From: CAYNNP01 sp964398215
GTDB lineage: Bacteria; Planctomycetota; Planctomycetia; Pirellulales; Pirellulaceae
Reading direction: 5' to 3'
Assembly: GCA_964398215.1 (NCBI GenBank)
Contig: CAYNNP010000049.1
Location: forward strand, 1-30,648
Length of the DNA: 30,648 bases
The notes beneath the pieces are model-generated. The model ran no database searches. It was given only the letters and a program-made list of their open reading frames with translations, and was not told the origin of the DNA. Positions within the stretch are counted from its first letter, which is position 1. Every line of letters starts with the position of its first letter. A program made the translations under genes and the position numbers. Below are positions 9,301 through 17,700 of the stretch, piece by piece.

Positions 9301-10005
9301 ACCGCAAACGCGGCGTATGCTTTTTGGCCTGCTGCCAGTGATGACGACGACATTATCATTTACGCTGATGAAACTCGGGGAAATGAAATTGCACGATTCC
9401 ATTGTTTGCGACAGCAATGGGAACGACGAGGACAAAAGGATTACCGTTCGCTGGCAGATTACGTGGCGCCGCATGATAGTGGCCGAGAAGACTACGTCGG
9501 TGGTTTTGTTGTAACGGCCGGAATCGGTGCCGATGAGTTGGCTGCAAAATTCAAAGCCGATTTGGACGACGAGAGCGCGATCATGGTTCAAGCGGTTGCC
9601 GATCGTTTGGCGGAAGCGTTCGCCGAACGGATGCACGAAACCGCAAGGAAGGATTGGGGATTTGGTGCCGATGAAGGGCTCAGCAAGGAAGAGTTAATCG
9701 CTGAAGGATACCGTGGGATTCGCCCCGCGGCGGGCTATCCTGCTTGTCCAGATCACACCGAAAAACGTACGCTCTTTGACTTGTTACAAGCCGAAGAAAA
9801 CACTAGCGTCCAGCTGACCAGCAGTTACGCAATGACGCCAGGAGCCAGTGTCAGCGGTTTGTATTTTGGTCACCCTGAATCTCGCTACTTTGCGGTTGAC
9901 CGAGTGACCAAGGACCAAATCGAGTCGTACGCGAAACGGAAAGGCCAATCGACCCAAGAAGTTGAGCGTTGGCTGGGACCAAATTTGGCTTACGAACCAG
10001 AGTAG
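6304..10005 (+). CDS. metH: Cobalamin-dependent methionine synthase MetH
   Basis: MetH transfers a methyl group from 5-methyltetrahydrofolate to homocysteine through methylcobalamin, making methionine in the cytosol. All four modules are present. The homocysteine domain has its zinc cysteines (GMNCALGPD near residue 250; GGCCGTS near 311-312). The folate (pterin-binding) domain begins near FTMVGERTNVTGSRKF. The cobalamin cap and Rossmann domains carry DVHDIGKN, with the cobalt-ligating His near 765. The C-terminal reactivation domain has its SAM motif RPAAGYPACPDH. Length (1233 residues) and motif positions match the E. coli enzyme closely. I chose the ATG at 6304 because it puts the conserved RERILLLDGAMGTMIQ at the expected distance from the N-terminus; an in-frame ATG at 6256 would add 16 residues. 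No cobalamin riboswitch motif was seen upstream. Confidence 0.97.
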   Translation: MLRTDSTESLLSGLIRERILLLDGAMGTMIQRLGLDEAGVRGDRFADHHKDLKNFSDILCLTHPDKITDIHREYFAAGSDIVETNSFGASPVGMVEFDLPLELVDEINIAAVACARKAADEFNEKTPDKPRFVAGSIGPTTMQLAISTDVDDAAHRKTTFQAMEDSYFAQVKSLCEAGVDILLPETAIDTLNLKSCLFAIKRYFDEGGRRVPVMISATFGPGGGTFVSGQSVEAFVTAISHFPAFTIGMNCALGPDVMRSHIEQMSKATDLPISCHPNAGDTNVMGLHDLQPEPMANTVGEYADNGWINILGGCCGTSPDHIRAMAARVKNCKPKQESSGPVYTRLSGTLPMAMRPEIPFTMVGERTNVTGSRKFARLIREEQYEEAVDVAREQVLNGATIIDVNFDDALLDGVEAMTRFLRLIACDTEAAKVPVMIDSSKWEVIEAGLRNVQGKAVVNSISLKDGEEAFIKRAKLVRQYGAAAVVMAFDEEGQAADEENKVRICKRAYDILVNQVDFPPEDIIFDPNILTVATGIEEHNNYAVDFINAVRRIKQECPGAKTSGGVSNISFSFRGNDRVREAMHSAFLFHAVKAGLDMGIVNAGQLEIYEQIPADLLEHVEDVLLNRRDDATDRLLDLAETVKGSGKKKAAEDLSWREAPVADRMKHALIKGIDKFIVEDTEEARQHFDRCLQVIEGPLMDGMSVVGDLFGEGKMFLPQVVKSARVMKKAVAYLEPFMEEEKKADGTEGSSERGVFLIATVKGDVHDIGKNIVGVVLQCNNYKVVDLGVMVSCETILEEAVKHNADMIGLSGLITPSLDEMVTVAREMKRREMDIPLLIGGATTSAKHTAVKIAPVYENPVVHVLDASRSVGVVEKLINKEVRKGFVADNEKLQKELVASYKGRQQKLVSYQDALAKRFATDWANVQIDKPSFTGVKTLKDFPIADIRPYIDWSPFFMTWELKGKYPKIFDDKVVGEVAREVYDKANALLDRMIAEKLLTANAAYAFWPAASDDDDIIIYADETRGNEIARFHCLRQQWERRGQKDYRSLADYVAPHDSGREDYVGGFVVTAGIGADELAAKFKADLDDESAIMVQAVADRLAEAFAERMHETARKDWGFGADEGLSKEELIAEGYRGIRPAAGYPACPDHTEKRTLFDLLQAEENTSVQLTSSYAMTPGASVSGLYFGHPESRYFAVDRVTKDQIESYAKRKGQSTQEVERWLGPNLAYEPE

Positions 10006-10009
10006 AATG

Positions 10010-10028
10010 GTGCAACAGCTTGTTGCAC
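10010..10028. terminator. Perfect hairpin between convergent metH and PhyH genes
   Basis: GTGCAACA (10010-10017) and TGTTGCAC (10021-10028) form a perfect 8-bp stem with a GCT loop, starting 5 nt after the metH stop and ending 9 nt before the stop of the opposing gene. Its position suits a bidirectional terminator. There is no T tract on either strand, so it is not a classical intrinsic terminator. Confidence 0.5.
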
Positions 10029-10036
10029 AAATCAGG

Positions 10037-10783
10037 CTACGCATGGATCGTTTTTCGGCCATGCCATTGGTATCCGCCAGCAAGCTCGGCGTCGGCTGAA
10101 AACTCCAGATGGATGACTCGCCGGTGATCCGTCGTGTTTGGGTTAGCGGCTTTGCTGCTGTGGCTTAATAAAGGACGCATGACGAAAACGTCCCCTGCTT
10201 GGCAATGAATCGTTTGGAGTTCTGCATTGCTGTTTCCAGCATGAGAGCCAGGGATCACGACCAGCGGTCCGTTGTCGTCGTGCATGCTGTCCAAGTGAAG
10301 TCGCAAAGTCAACATTCGATCGAGCGTCTGATCATTTGCGACAACATGCGGCACACCGGCTTTAGTGGTTGGCCGGGAAAAAGGATCCGGTGGGTCAAGG
10401 TGCTGTTTCACTGCGATGGTTCGATCCTTGTGCATCGATAACGCCCAGCTTTCACCAGGTGGTTTGTCGAAGTACAGGATGCGCACCAGCCCAGCCTCAG
10501 GGCCAAGAATCTTTGCGATAAAATCACTGACAACCGGTGATTCCCAAATCGCTCTCCATCCGTTCCAGTGGTCCAGCAGGTTTCTGCCGCCCACTACCCT
10601 GCCCTGCCCCGCCCCAATCGCGTTTTGTTGCTCGGAGTGAAACATGTTTTGGAGCTGTGCAACAAATTCGCTGCACTGCGCTGGTGAAAACGTTTCTCGC
10701 AAAATGCAAAACCCGCTTTCGTTTAGTTCTTCAATCATCTTGGAGTGATTTGTTGGCTGTATGCATAAGGCGTGCTTTCGCAT
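10037..10783 (-). CDS. Phytanoyl-CoA dioxygenase (PhyH) family protein
   Basis: This is a predicted Fe(II)/2-oxoglutarate-dependent oxygenase of 248 residues. The iron-binding HxD is seen as MHKD (His118, Asp120), and the distal His as LLSHSSK (His208). An Arg for 2-oxoglutarate follows (Arg221 or Arg222, in DHRRVIHLEF). DDNGPLVVIPGSH (169-181) and the N-terminal NESGFCILRETFSPAQC are typical of PhyH proteins. Family members hydroxylate lipids, amino acids and natural products, so the substrate is unknown. No signal peptide is seen. A second in-frame ATG at 10738 would remove 15 residues and start directly at the conserved region; it may be the true start. The gene converges on metH. Confidence 0.85.
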   Translation of the reverse strand: MRKHALCIQPTNHSKMIEELNESGFCILRETFSPAQCSEFVAQLQNMFHSEQQNAIGAGQGRVVGGRNLLDHWNGWRAIWESPVVSDFIAKILGPEAGLVRILYFDKPPGESWALSMHKDRTIAVKQHLDPPDPFSRPTTKAGVPHVVANDQTLDRMLTLRLHLDSMHDDNGPLVVIPGSHAGNSNAELQTIHCQAGDVFVMRPLLSHSSKAANPNTTDHRRVIHLEFSADAELAGGYQWHGRKTIHA

Positions 10784-11080
10784 TAGGATGTTGCAGGTCA
10801 GAATATACCGTAGTGAACGAGGCGACGAATCCCAACTATGGATTGACTTTCTGGGCGACGAAATACATTGGACCGTGCTTCTCTGCGAACCATGTCCAGT
10901 TTGTTAACGTAGGAAGGTTGCACGCAAAGAAAATTCTTGCGACTGGATTCGTAAGACCAACGAAGACGTCGTTGTCGTGAAATCGAATGGTGCCAATTCT
11001 GGTAATCCAATTGATTTTTGTGACCAGTCGTTCGAAACTGGGACCCAGGAAAAGACTTCTCACAAAGGAAAAGGTCCGTC

Positions 11081-11638
11081 ATGAGTTTGTTCACTGAGCA
11101 ACCGATTTTATTGGGATTGATGATCGGATCCATTGCTGCTGTTTTGTTATACGGTTGGATTCAAACGGGCAACAAATGGATTGGAATTGCGGGAGGGGTC
11201 TTTGTTGTTTTGACTCCGTTGGCGCTGTACTTATCGCTTCAGGTGGAAACCGATCGCGAAAAAATCACACGCCTGATCAACGATACGGCGAAGGCTGTTG
11301 AATCCAATGACCACAATGCTGCAGTTGCGTCGATTGGCGATTCAAGAATCAAGGCACGGGCGTTGACTGAATTGCCGCGGTACAAATTTTCGCGTGTCAA
11401 AGTCAGTCAAATGCAGGTCAAAATGTTGGAGAATACAAATCCTGCCCAGGCTGAGGTGGATATCAATGTGATGGCGAGAGTTAGCGTTGTTGGAAACGGG
11501 CAATTCCAAGATACGCCTGTTCCACGCCGACTTTTCTTGCAGTTCCAAAAAGACGATGATGGGAGCTGGAAAATGATCGATTACACGCATACGCCTCTGA
11601 ATGGAAAGCCGGATATGTTTTCGCCGGCCAAGTTTTGA
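11081..11638 (+). CDS. Small membrane-anchored protein with NTF2-like soluble domain
   Basis: I cannot name the family. The 185-residue protein has two hydrophobic helices (about residues 8-27 and 34-52) with a short GNKW loop. A soluble domain of about 130 residues follows, with alternating strands ending in a pattern such as FLQFQKDDDGSWKMIDY, reminiscent of NTF2/SnoaL-like folds. A good ribosome binding site (AAAGGAAAAGG, 11064-11074) supports the ATG. It lies 26 nt upstream of tmk on the same strand and may be co-transcribed with it. The preceding 297 nt (10784-11080) contain no convincing gene; a 111-codon minus-strand frame there overlaps this gene and shows no recognisable features. 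Confidence 0.8.
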   Translation: MSLFTEQPILLGLMIGSIAAVLLYGWIQTGNKWIGIAGGVFVVLTPLALYLSLQVETDREKITRLINDTAKAVESNDHNAAVASIGDSRIKARALTELPRYKFSRVKVSQMQVKMLENTNPAQAEVDINVMARVSVVGNGQFQDTPVPRRLFLQFQKDDDGSWKMIDYTHTPLNGKPDMFSPAKF

Positions 11639-11664
11639 AGGGCGACCAGCTCGAGTCACATTGA

Positions 11665-12267
11665 ATGACATTTATCTCCTTTGACGGAATCGATGGCGTT
11701 GGGAAGTCAACGCAGATCGCAAAGCTGATTGACCACTTGTCGGATTTGGGACGCGATGTTGTGTCCGTTCGCGATCCTGGCAGTACTCGGGTTGGGGCTC
11801 GGTTGCGAGAAATTTTGCTAGAAAGCGATTTGTCGATGCATCGTCGGACAGAAGCGATGTTGTTCATGGCCAGTCGGAGTGAGATGATCGAAACGACGGT
11901 TCGCCCAGCGCTGGATGCAGGGAAAACGGTCGTGTCGGATCGTTACTTGTTGGCGACCGTTGTCTACCAAAGTGTTGGTGGTGATGTGCCCGCCGACGAA
12001 TTGTGGGAGATGGGACTGTGGGCGGCTGGCGGCGTTCGTCCCAATGTCACGATCTTGTTGGACATGCCTGCAGCCCAGTCCGTGCAGCGGTTGGATGGAC
12101 CAGCCGACCGGATGGAGTCGCGCGGAGTGGACTATCTGGAGAGCGTTCGGCAGACGTTTTTGGACCAGCTGCCCAAAAGCGCCGATCATGCCTTCGTTAT
12201 CAATGCGGATCAATCGCCCGACGCTGTGACAAGCGACGTCTTGGCCGCTGTGTCCAAAGTGTTGTAG
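11665..12267 (+). CDS. tmk: Thymidylate kinase
   Basis: The enzyme phosphorylates dTMP to dTDP for DNA synthesis. At 200 residues it is the usual bacterial length. The P-loop is FDGIDGVGKST (Lys14), the DR(Y/H/F) motif is SDRYLLATVVYQ (Asp92, Arg93, Tyr94), and the substrate-binding loop reads RDPGSTRVGARLRE, a variant of the common REPGGT. The LID region around DGPADRMESRG is short. The ATG at 11665 places the P-loop at the expected position near the N-terminus. The non-coding stretch to the next gene (12268-12426) shows nothing recognisable. Confidence 0.93.
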   Translation: MTFISFDGIDGVGKSTQIAKLIDHLSDLGRDVVSVRDPGSTRVGARLREILLESDLSMHRRTEAMLFMASRSEMIETTVRPALDAGKTVVSDRYLLATVVYQSVGGDVPADELWEMGLWAAGGVRPNVTILLDMPAAQSVQRLDGPADRMESRGVDYLESVRQTFLDQLPKSADHAFVINADQSPDAVTSDVLAAVSKVL

Positions 12268-12426
12268 GTTCAGGTCAGTAATCCGCTAGCATCTGGTTTT
12301 GTTTGAGAATCCAGAGACCTGTTTGGGCTTTTTCTGTGTCTCCAACGCTGAATGGTGGCGAATGAGGCTGCGAAATGGACATATCAAAGATATACAGCTC
12401 CATCGCCCCTATCCGCAGAATGAACG

Positions 12427-13191
12427 ATGAATTCCTATCTTCGATCACGAACTTGCCTGGCAACCACTTCATTCGCCATCATCCTTGCTTTGTTTTCGTG
12501 CAGTGCTAAAGCTCAAGACGGACTTGCCGTTGTTGAACTTTTCACTTCGCAAGGCTGCAGCAGTTGCCCGCCAGCCGACAGAGTGCTGAGCGAAATTCAG
12601 ACGCAGGCTACGGATCGAAAATTAGAAGTCTATGTGTTGTCGTTTCATGTCGACTACTGGAATCGGTTGGGCTGGGACGATCCGTACAGCAGTCCTGAAT
12701 TTTCAAGACGACAACGAACCTATGCAAATGTAATGGGCTCGGACCGGGTCTACACACCACAAATGATCGTCAATGGAGCCGAGGAATTTGTCGGTTCGCG
12801 AAAGTCGACGGCGCTATCTGCAATCAATGATTCTCTGAAGCAAAAACCTCGCATCAAAGTATCGCTGCCAAGCGTAAAGTCGATTGGCGATGGAAAGGTA
12901 AAAGTGGACTATCAAATGTCGAATCTAGCGGAAAAGCAGGTCTTGAACTTCGCTCTGGTTCACACCCCCAAAGCCAACGCAGTTCCTCGCGGTGAAAACG
13001 GTGGCCGAAAGCTTGAACATGTGAACGTCGTTCGTGCTTACAAAACCATTGCGCTGACTGATCAGAGCGGCAGCATCCAGCTTGAAGTTCCTAGTGACGT
13101 TCAATTGTCGTCAGCGAAAGTGATCGCCTATGTCCAGGGAAGAACGGACGCGAAAGTCATCGGTGCGGCGGAGAAGTCCGTCCAACTCTAA
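12427..13191 (+). CDS. DUF1223 family secreted thioredoxin-like protein
   Basis: The 254-residue product begins with a signal peptide (hydrophobic core AIILALFSC, probable cleavage after SAKA near residue 29). It continues with the DUF1223 signature VVELFTSQGCSSCPPAD, where Cys44 and Cys47 form a CxxC redox-type motif. FHVDYWNRLGWDDPY and YTPQMIVNG are further conserved blocks of the family. It is predicted to act outside the cytoplasmic membrane. DUF1223 proteins have a thioredoxin-like fold but no firmly assigned role. The C-terminal 110 residues form a beta-rich domain. The ATG at 12427 gives a clean signal peptide. Confidence 0.88.
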   Translation: MNSYLRSRTCLATTSFAIILALFSCSAKAQDGLAVVELFTSQGCSSCPPADRVLSEIQTQATDRKLEVYVLSFHVDYWNRLGWDDPYSSPEFSRRQRTYANVMGSDRVYTPQMIVNGAEEFVGSRKSTALSAINDSLKQKPRIKVSLPSVKSIGDGKVKVDYQMSNLAEKQVLNFALVHTPKANAVPRGENGGRKLEHVNVVRAYKTIALTDQSGSIQLEVPSDVQLSSAKVIAYVQGRTDAKVIGAAEKSVQL

Positions 13192-13230
13192 GCCGCTATC
13201 GGCAACTAGCTCTGAGCAGGTTAATTTTGG

Positions 13231-13291
13231 GTAGCTGGATTCGCCAGAATTCAGGCCCGTTGGTTACCGAAGTCTGGCGACTCCGGGCTAC
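13231..13291. repeat. Intergenic REP-like hairpin element
   Basis: GTAGCTGGATTCGCCAGA (13231-13248) is an imperfect inverted copy of TCTGGCGACTCCGGGCTAC (13273-13291), separated by about 24 nt. It lies between convergent genes. From memory, closely similar palindromes recur between genes in Rhodopirellula, so this is probably a dispersed repeat that may also help stop transcription. No second copy occurs in this window. Confidence 0.55.
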
Positions 13292-13316
13292 GCCGAAATT
13301 CAGGCTAGCTAAAACG

Positions 13317-14477
13317 CTAGATACCTTTCATTTCGATTCCTGTTTGATTGGCCCATAGGCGAATCAACGATTTCTCGAACGCGTTTGGTCGTCGGTTCGA
13401 GTAGCCTTTGACTTGCACAACTCGAAGTTTCGTTGGATCGATTTCGATTGTTACAGCGCGACGAATGGGCGATTCTGTGTTTCGCATCGACCAAATCGAT
13501 GACACGCCGCGACGACATCTAGCTGTATAAGACCCCACGCAATGCTTCATATATTTGCCTTCGGCCCAAAGCTCACCGCTGTTTTTTAGTTGAACGATCT
13601 GCCAGTCTGGATAATCCTCGAATGTTGCGTCATCCAACGCAATCCCAAGCCAGTTCTTGCTCTTTTGGGAGACGGCTGGTGCAGAGGATGTCCGCATCAA
13701 TTCGCGAAATCGATACAGTGTATATCGGCTTGGGTCAAACGGACGATTTGAATTGGACGGTTGTCGCCGCGCGACGATGATCATTTGGCTCATCTCGCTT
13801 GGCTCGACAGGGTTTTTGACAAAGAATCGGGTGAGAGATTCGTTCAACCGTTCTTCGTCTTTTGTTAGTGACATTGGCATTTGGAACATGACTTGGCGAG
13901 CGAATTTGGTGTCTGGTTCTTGTCCAAATTGTTTTTGCAGACTGATCACTTGCGCCCATCGGAACGCTTGGCATGGCGTGGCGTCGGAGGGAGCCTTCAT
14001 CAACCAGTGCAGCAGAGATCGATTGCACCGACCATAAATTGGAAACCGAAACATCCGCGGATTTTCGCCACGAGCCAAGTGTGAATGCAGTTCAAACCAC
14101 CATGGTTTGCATTCGTGTTGCAGCCATGACGTAGCCATCCAGTTGGGACAAGGGTATTGTTCCAGCAGATGTCCCACCAAACCAATCCATTGGTTGTAAA
14201 GACTGGTAGAGGGTTGCGGTACATAGGTCTCGGGCGGCCGATTCCAATGTTCACTCGTCATGCTGAGTTTTGACAATGCCAAAACAATGCGGCGGACCTT
14301 CAGTTTGGGTTCGCGTAGTGCAAAGTTCCGGTGATGCAGGAGGCTAGTCGATTGGCGTACGGAATCGACAAGGCGCCAATAGGGCCACGCGTAACCATGC
14401 GACAGTCGTGCTCCATACGAGACCATGCGGTCAACCCGCCGGCGCGCAGGTACAGCGCGAGATTGATTCTTAGACAT
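13317..14477 (-). CDS. PcfJ domain-containing protein
   Basis: The C-terminal third matches the PcfJ-like pattern, with YMKHCVGSYTARC near residues 307-319 followed by VTIEIDPTKLRVVQVKGYSNRRP. The name comes from a gene on the enterococcal conjugative plasmid pCF10, but chromosomal copies are widespread and the biochemical role is unknown. The N-terminal 270 residues are rich in Trp, Arg and His with no recognised fold; no signal peptide or membrane helix is seen. I start the gene at the ATG at 14477 (MSKNQSRAVPARRR, 386 residues). An upstream in-frame ATG at 14537 would add 20 residues. Neither start has a strong ribosome binding site. No conjugation or relaxase genes lie nearby, so this does not indicate a plasmid. 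Confidence 0.75.
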   Translation of the reverse strand: MSKNQSRAVPARRRVDRMVSYGARLSHGYAWPYWRLVDSVRQSTSLLHHRNFALREPKLKVRRIVLALSKLSMTSEHWNRPPETYVPQPSTSLYNQWIGLVGHLLEQYPCPNWMATSWLQHECKPWWFELHSHLARGENPRMFRFPIYGRCNRSLLHWLMKAPSDATPCQAFRWAQVISLQKQFGQEPDTKFARQVMFQMPMSLTKDEERLNESLTRFFVKNPVEPSEMSQMIIVARRQPSNSNRPFDPSRYTLYRFRELMRTSSAPAVSQKSKNWLGIALDDATFEDYPDWQIVQLKNSGELWAEGKYMKHCVGSYTARCRRGVSSIWSMRNTESPIRRAVTIEIDPTKLRVVQVKGYSNRRPNAFEKSLIRLWANQTGIEMKGI

Positions 14478-14690
14478 AACAAAAACAGTTGGATGGAGAA
14501 TGCCATCAACGCAGTGCGATAGCGCAAGATAGCGCAATTGCGGATGACAGTGGTCGTAGAGAATGCGATCTGCGAACTACGGCAGATCACTCGTCAACTG
14601 CGAATACCAACATGAGAGAAGCCTGTCCTTACGGCAAGTGTTTTTGGTTACAGGTGCAGACCCATGACCACAGGAAGAGGTTCGCGGCGC

Positions 14691-14709
14691 GCCCGATGTT
14701 TTTTCGGGC
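14691..14709. terminator. Stem-loop downstream of the giant gene
   Basis: GCCCGA (14691-14696) pairs perfectly with TCGGGC (14704-14709) around TGTTTTT, 55 nt past the stop of the minus-strand giant gene. It is a plausible 3'-end structure but lacks a T tract in the direction of that gene. Nothing else is recognisable in 14478-14763. Confidence 0.3.
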
Positions 14710-14763
14710 AAAAGACACGATGTGCCAACCGTTACACGAGAAAAGCGATTCTTTCGCCGCGTG

Positions 14764-17700
14764 TTACTGCGTTGGAGGCGCGATATCGTGAAGCGTCGCT
14801 CCTTTTTCTTCGCTTAGAACTAAAATCGCGAACCTTTGCGCACCACGAGCGTCGGCTGCGCTGATGCTTGAGTAGTCAAACCGGCCGCGAGAATCCGTGT
14901 ATCCATCTTTGTAAAACTTGACGCTGCCATCGGGGTACCGTGCATAGACTTTCACGTACGCTGCGGCAATCGGTTGATGCGACTTGGCGTCGGTTGTTTG
15001 CAGTTGGCCAAAGCTCTCTGAAATATAGGTGGTGACTTCGCCGCCATAATACAAAGCCGTTGAACGCGAAGCACCAGCAACGACTTCGACCAGCAACGTC
15101 TGTCGCCGCAAATCGCCCTGCAAGTCGAAGCGTCCAATTCCTGTCGGTTCATCAAAACCAAGCGTTTCTGTTCGCATTGGGCGAACCATCGCGAGCTTTT
15201 TCAGATCGTCACGAACAAACGGAGCTTTGCTGAACAGCAATTCAAGATCAACGCCATACAAATTAAGCTTTGCTTCCTTGGAACGTCGGTGGTCAATCCG
15301 AAGCGAATCACCATCCACTCGAACGACCACTTCGGGCAACTGTTGGGCCGCATTGGCTTGGTGTTGTTGGCGGTCGATCAATGCAAGATCACCAGATCCT
15401 TTTGCGATCGGCTGCCCTTCAGCTGGTTCGCCTTTCACGGAAGCCAATTGTTGCGTTTGCATCAGTCCACGCCGCTGGACCAACTGAGTAGCGATTTCGT
15501 CAAATCGAATTTTCCAACGCGGCACTTTGTAATCCGCGTACTTGGCTGTGATTTCTTCGGCCTGTTCAAAGGCTTCGCGATGCATGCACAAGTAGGCGTT
15601 CAAGTAATCGTATTGCAATTTTGTATCGACGTCGTCGCGTTTTACCGGCGTGAATCGTTGGATCGCTTCCTCGATCCGATTTTGCAACAACAGGTAATAG
15701 GCGAGCGTCAGTTTTTCTTCGGCCGGAATCGATTCTTCGTAGGCAAGCATCCGGACGAAACTTTGATACTGTCGTAAAAACGCTGGATTCAATATTTCGT
15801 TTTCAGCTCCCAACTGATGGATCCTGGCACGCACCAGCGGCGCATATTCCAACAGTTCATGTGTCCGCTGTTCGATGGGTTGCACGTCCAAGACCGCGCT
15901 CTTTAGGCGGGGGCCAACGGTGGAAACCATATCGGCACTGGCCGCCAAGTACTGTCGCATTTGAGGCTCGTCACGGTGCTTCAGCGAATAGGCGTACAAG
16001 ACCGGAACATACAGTTGTGCTTCACGAAGCGCCTGGATGACAACTTGGTAGGTGTTCTGGTCACTCATTCGGTGGGCAACCAAATTCCAGTCAAGTTTTC
16101 GCAAGTTTGCCTTGCTCAGGAAATCCTGAATTTGCTCCGGCGTTCCGCTGCGAACGACGCTCTGCCATGTCACGGTTTCATTTTCGCTAGCCGATTGAAC
16201 AGCCAAGAACTTCTTTTCTTCCCCACGAGCAATGAGCTTTCCATCGGTCGCGACTGTTGCCGGATAGTGAACGAATTCGCCTGCCTGTGAAAAGTAGAAT
16301 TGGTATTCGACCGAGCCGACTGCGAATGGCTCCAGTGTGATTGTTTTGCTGTTCGTTTTTTGGTGACCCGCCAGTGGAATGCTGCCTGTAGGCGTTTGCC
16401 AAAAGACATCGACGGTCAATTGTTCATCCGTTGGATTGGAGACGACGATTCGTCCGCGATAGGCTTCACCAACCAAGAATTCAGTGGGCGCAATCTTGGC
16501 TTCCTCTTGCGTTGCGTTGACTCTGGAAAATCGCTGGCCAACCAAAATTCCGTATTCGCGATCAGCGTCTGCAAGCTGCAAGAGACGTTTGGTAATGACG
16601 GCAACGGGATGTTCAGGAGCGTATGTTTGGTCAGCTTTTTCGGGGAGGGCAATGTCGCCAGGTTTCAGAGGCAATCCGCAAAAAGCCAAAGCAACCAGAA
16701 CGCTATGGCGATTCTGGATTGGCATCAGCAAGTCATCCGAAACCATCGCTTTGCCGCTTGCGACGTCTTGCCAGAAAGGATTTACCGTGATCAGTCCACT
16801 TGGATCGGGGCCGCCAACGACACGCACATGATCCCAATTCGATTCAGCCCATTGTTTCGTCGTGTCCAATTCTTGATAGAGGGAAAGGCTCCGTCCACCG
16901 GCAACGACTGGGCCTCGGCGCGAGAACACTTCACGCTTTTCAACGTCATCAAAGTCAGAATCCTTTCGTTCTTCCAACCTCATCGACTCTTTGGATCGCT
17001 CTCTGCCTCTGGAACTGCGCGAGGGTTTGTTGTAGTCTTGCAATCCGTCTATCTCATCATAATCTTCGCTCAAATCACCTAGTCTTAATGACTGGTTTTC
17101 GGGTTTCGCAACACCCAACGCGATTCCGCCGTCGCGCGCCATGAGTGTGCTTGTTTCCAGGGCGCTCTCGAAACTGTAGCGGATCTTGTCATGGTCTATC
17201 TGCTGCTTGGCAATGAATTCTGCAAACTCCCGTCGCACCGCATCGGCGACTTCGGGAACCCTCAATGCCAACAGAGATCGCTCCGCAGCGTTCAGTTGAT
17301 TGTATCGCCAAAGTACTTGGTAGCTGGAAAGATCATGCTCCAAAACCCAGTGGTCAATGAATTGCTTTTCTTTCTTATTTGATAAATAAGGCCGAATGAT
17401 TTGGTCAAAGAATTCACGGTCATGCGACCACAAAAATAGGTGCAGTTCGTGGCTAGCCAAACGAGTGTACGCCGCCAGTTTCTGGGCTTCGCTAAGTTGG
17501 TGCCAAACCGCTAGCTCATCGAACTCTGCCAGCCGAGCGTCCTTGGTCAGTGTTTTGTAGAGTTTAAGTAGTGCGCCGACATGTCCGTAAACTTGCAGTT
17601 GCGCCGATCCCAAGCTTTCAATGTCCAAGGGCTGATCTTTGGAAGCGATCGTCACTGTGCGCTCAAAGCCGAATGGTTTCTCTGGCGGCAGCGACTTTGG

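Noticed and set aside
8731..9636. 301-codon open frame on the minus strand inside metH
   Set aside because: It is antisense to the conserved cobalamin and reactivation domains of metH and shows no recognisable domain or ribosome binding site.
10798..11133. 111-codon minus-strand frame upstream of the 11081 gene
   Set aside because: It overlaps the start and ribosome binding site of a better supported plus-strand gene and shows no features.
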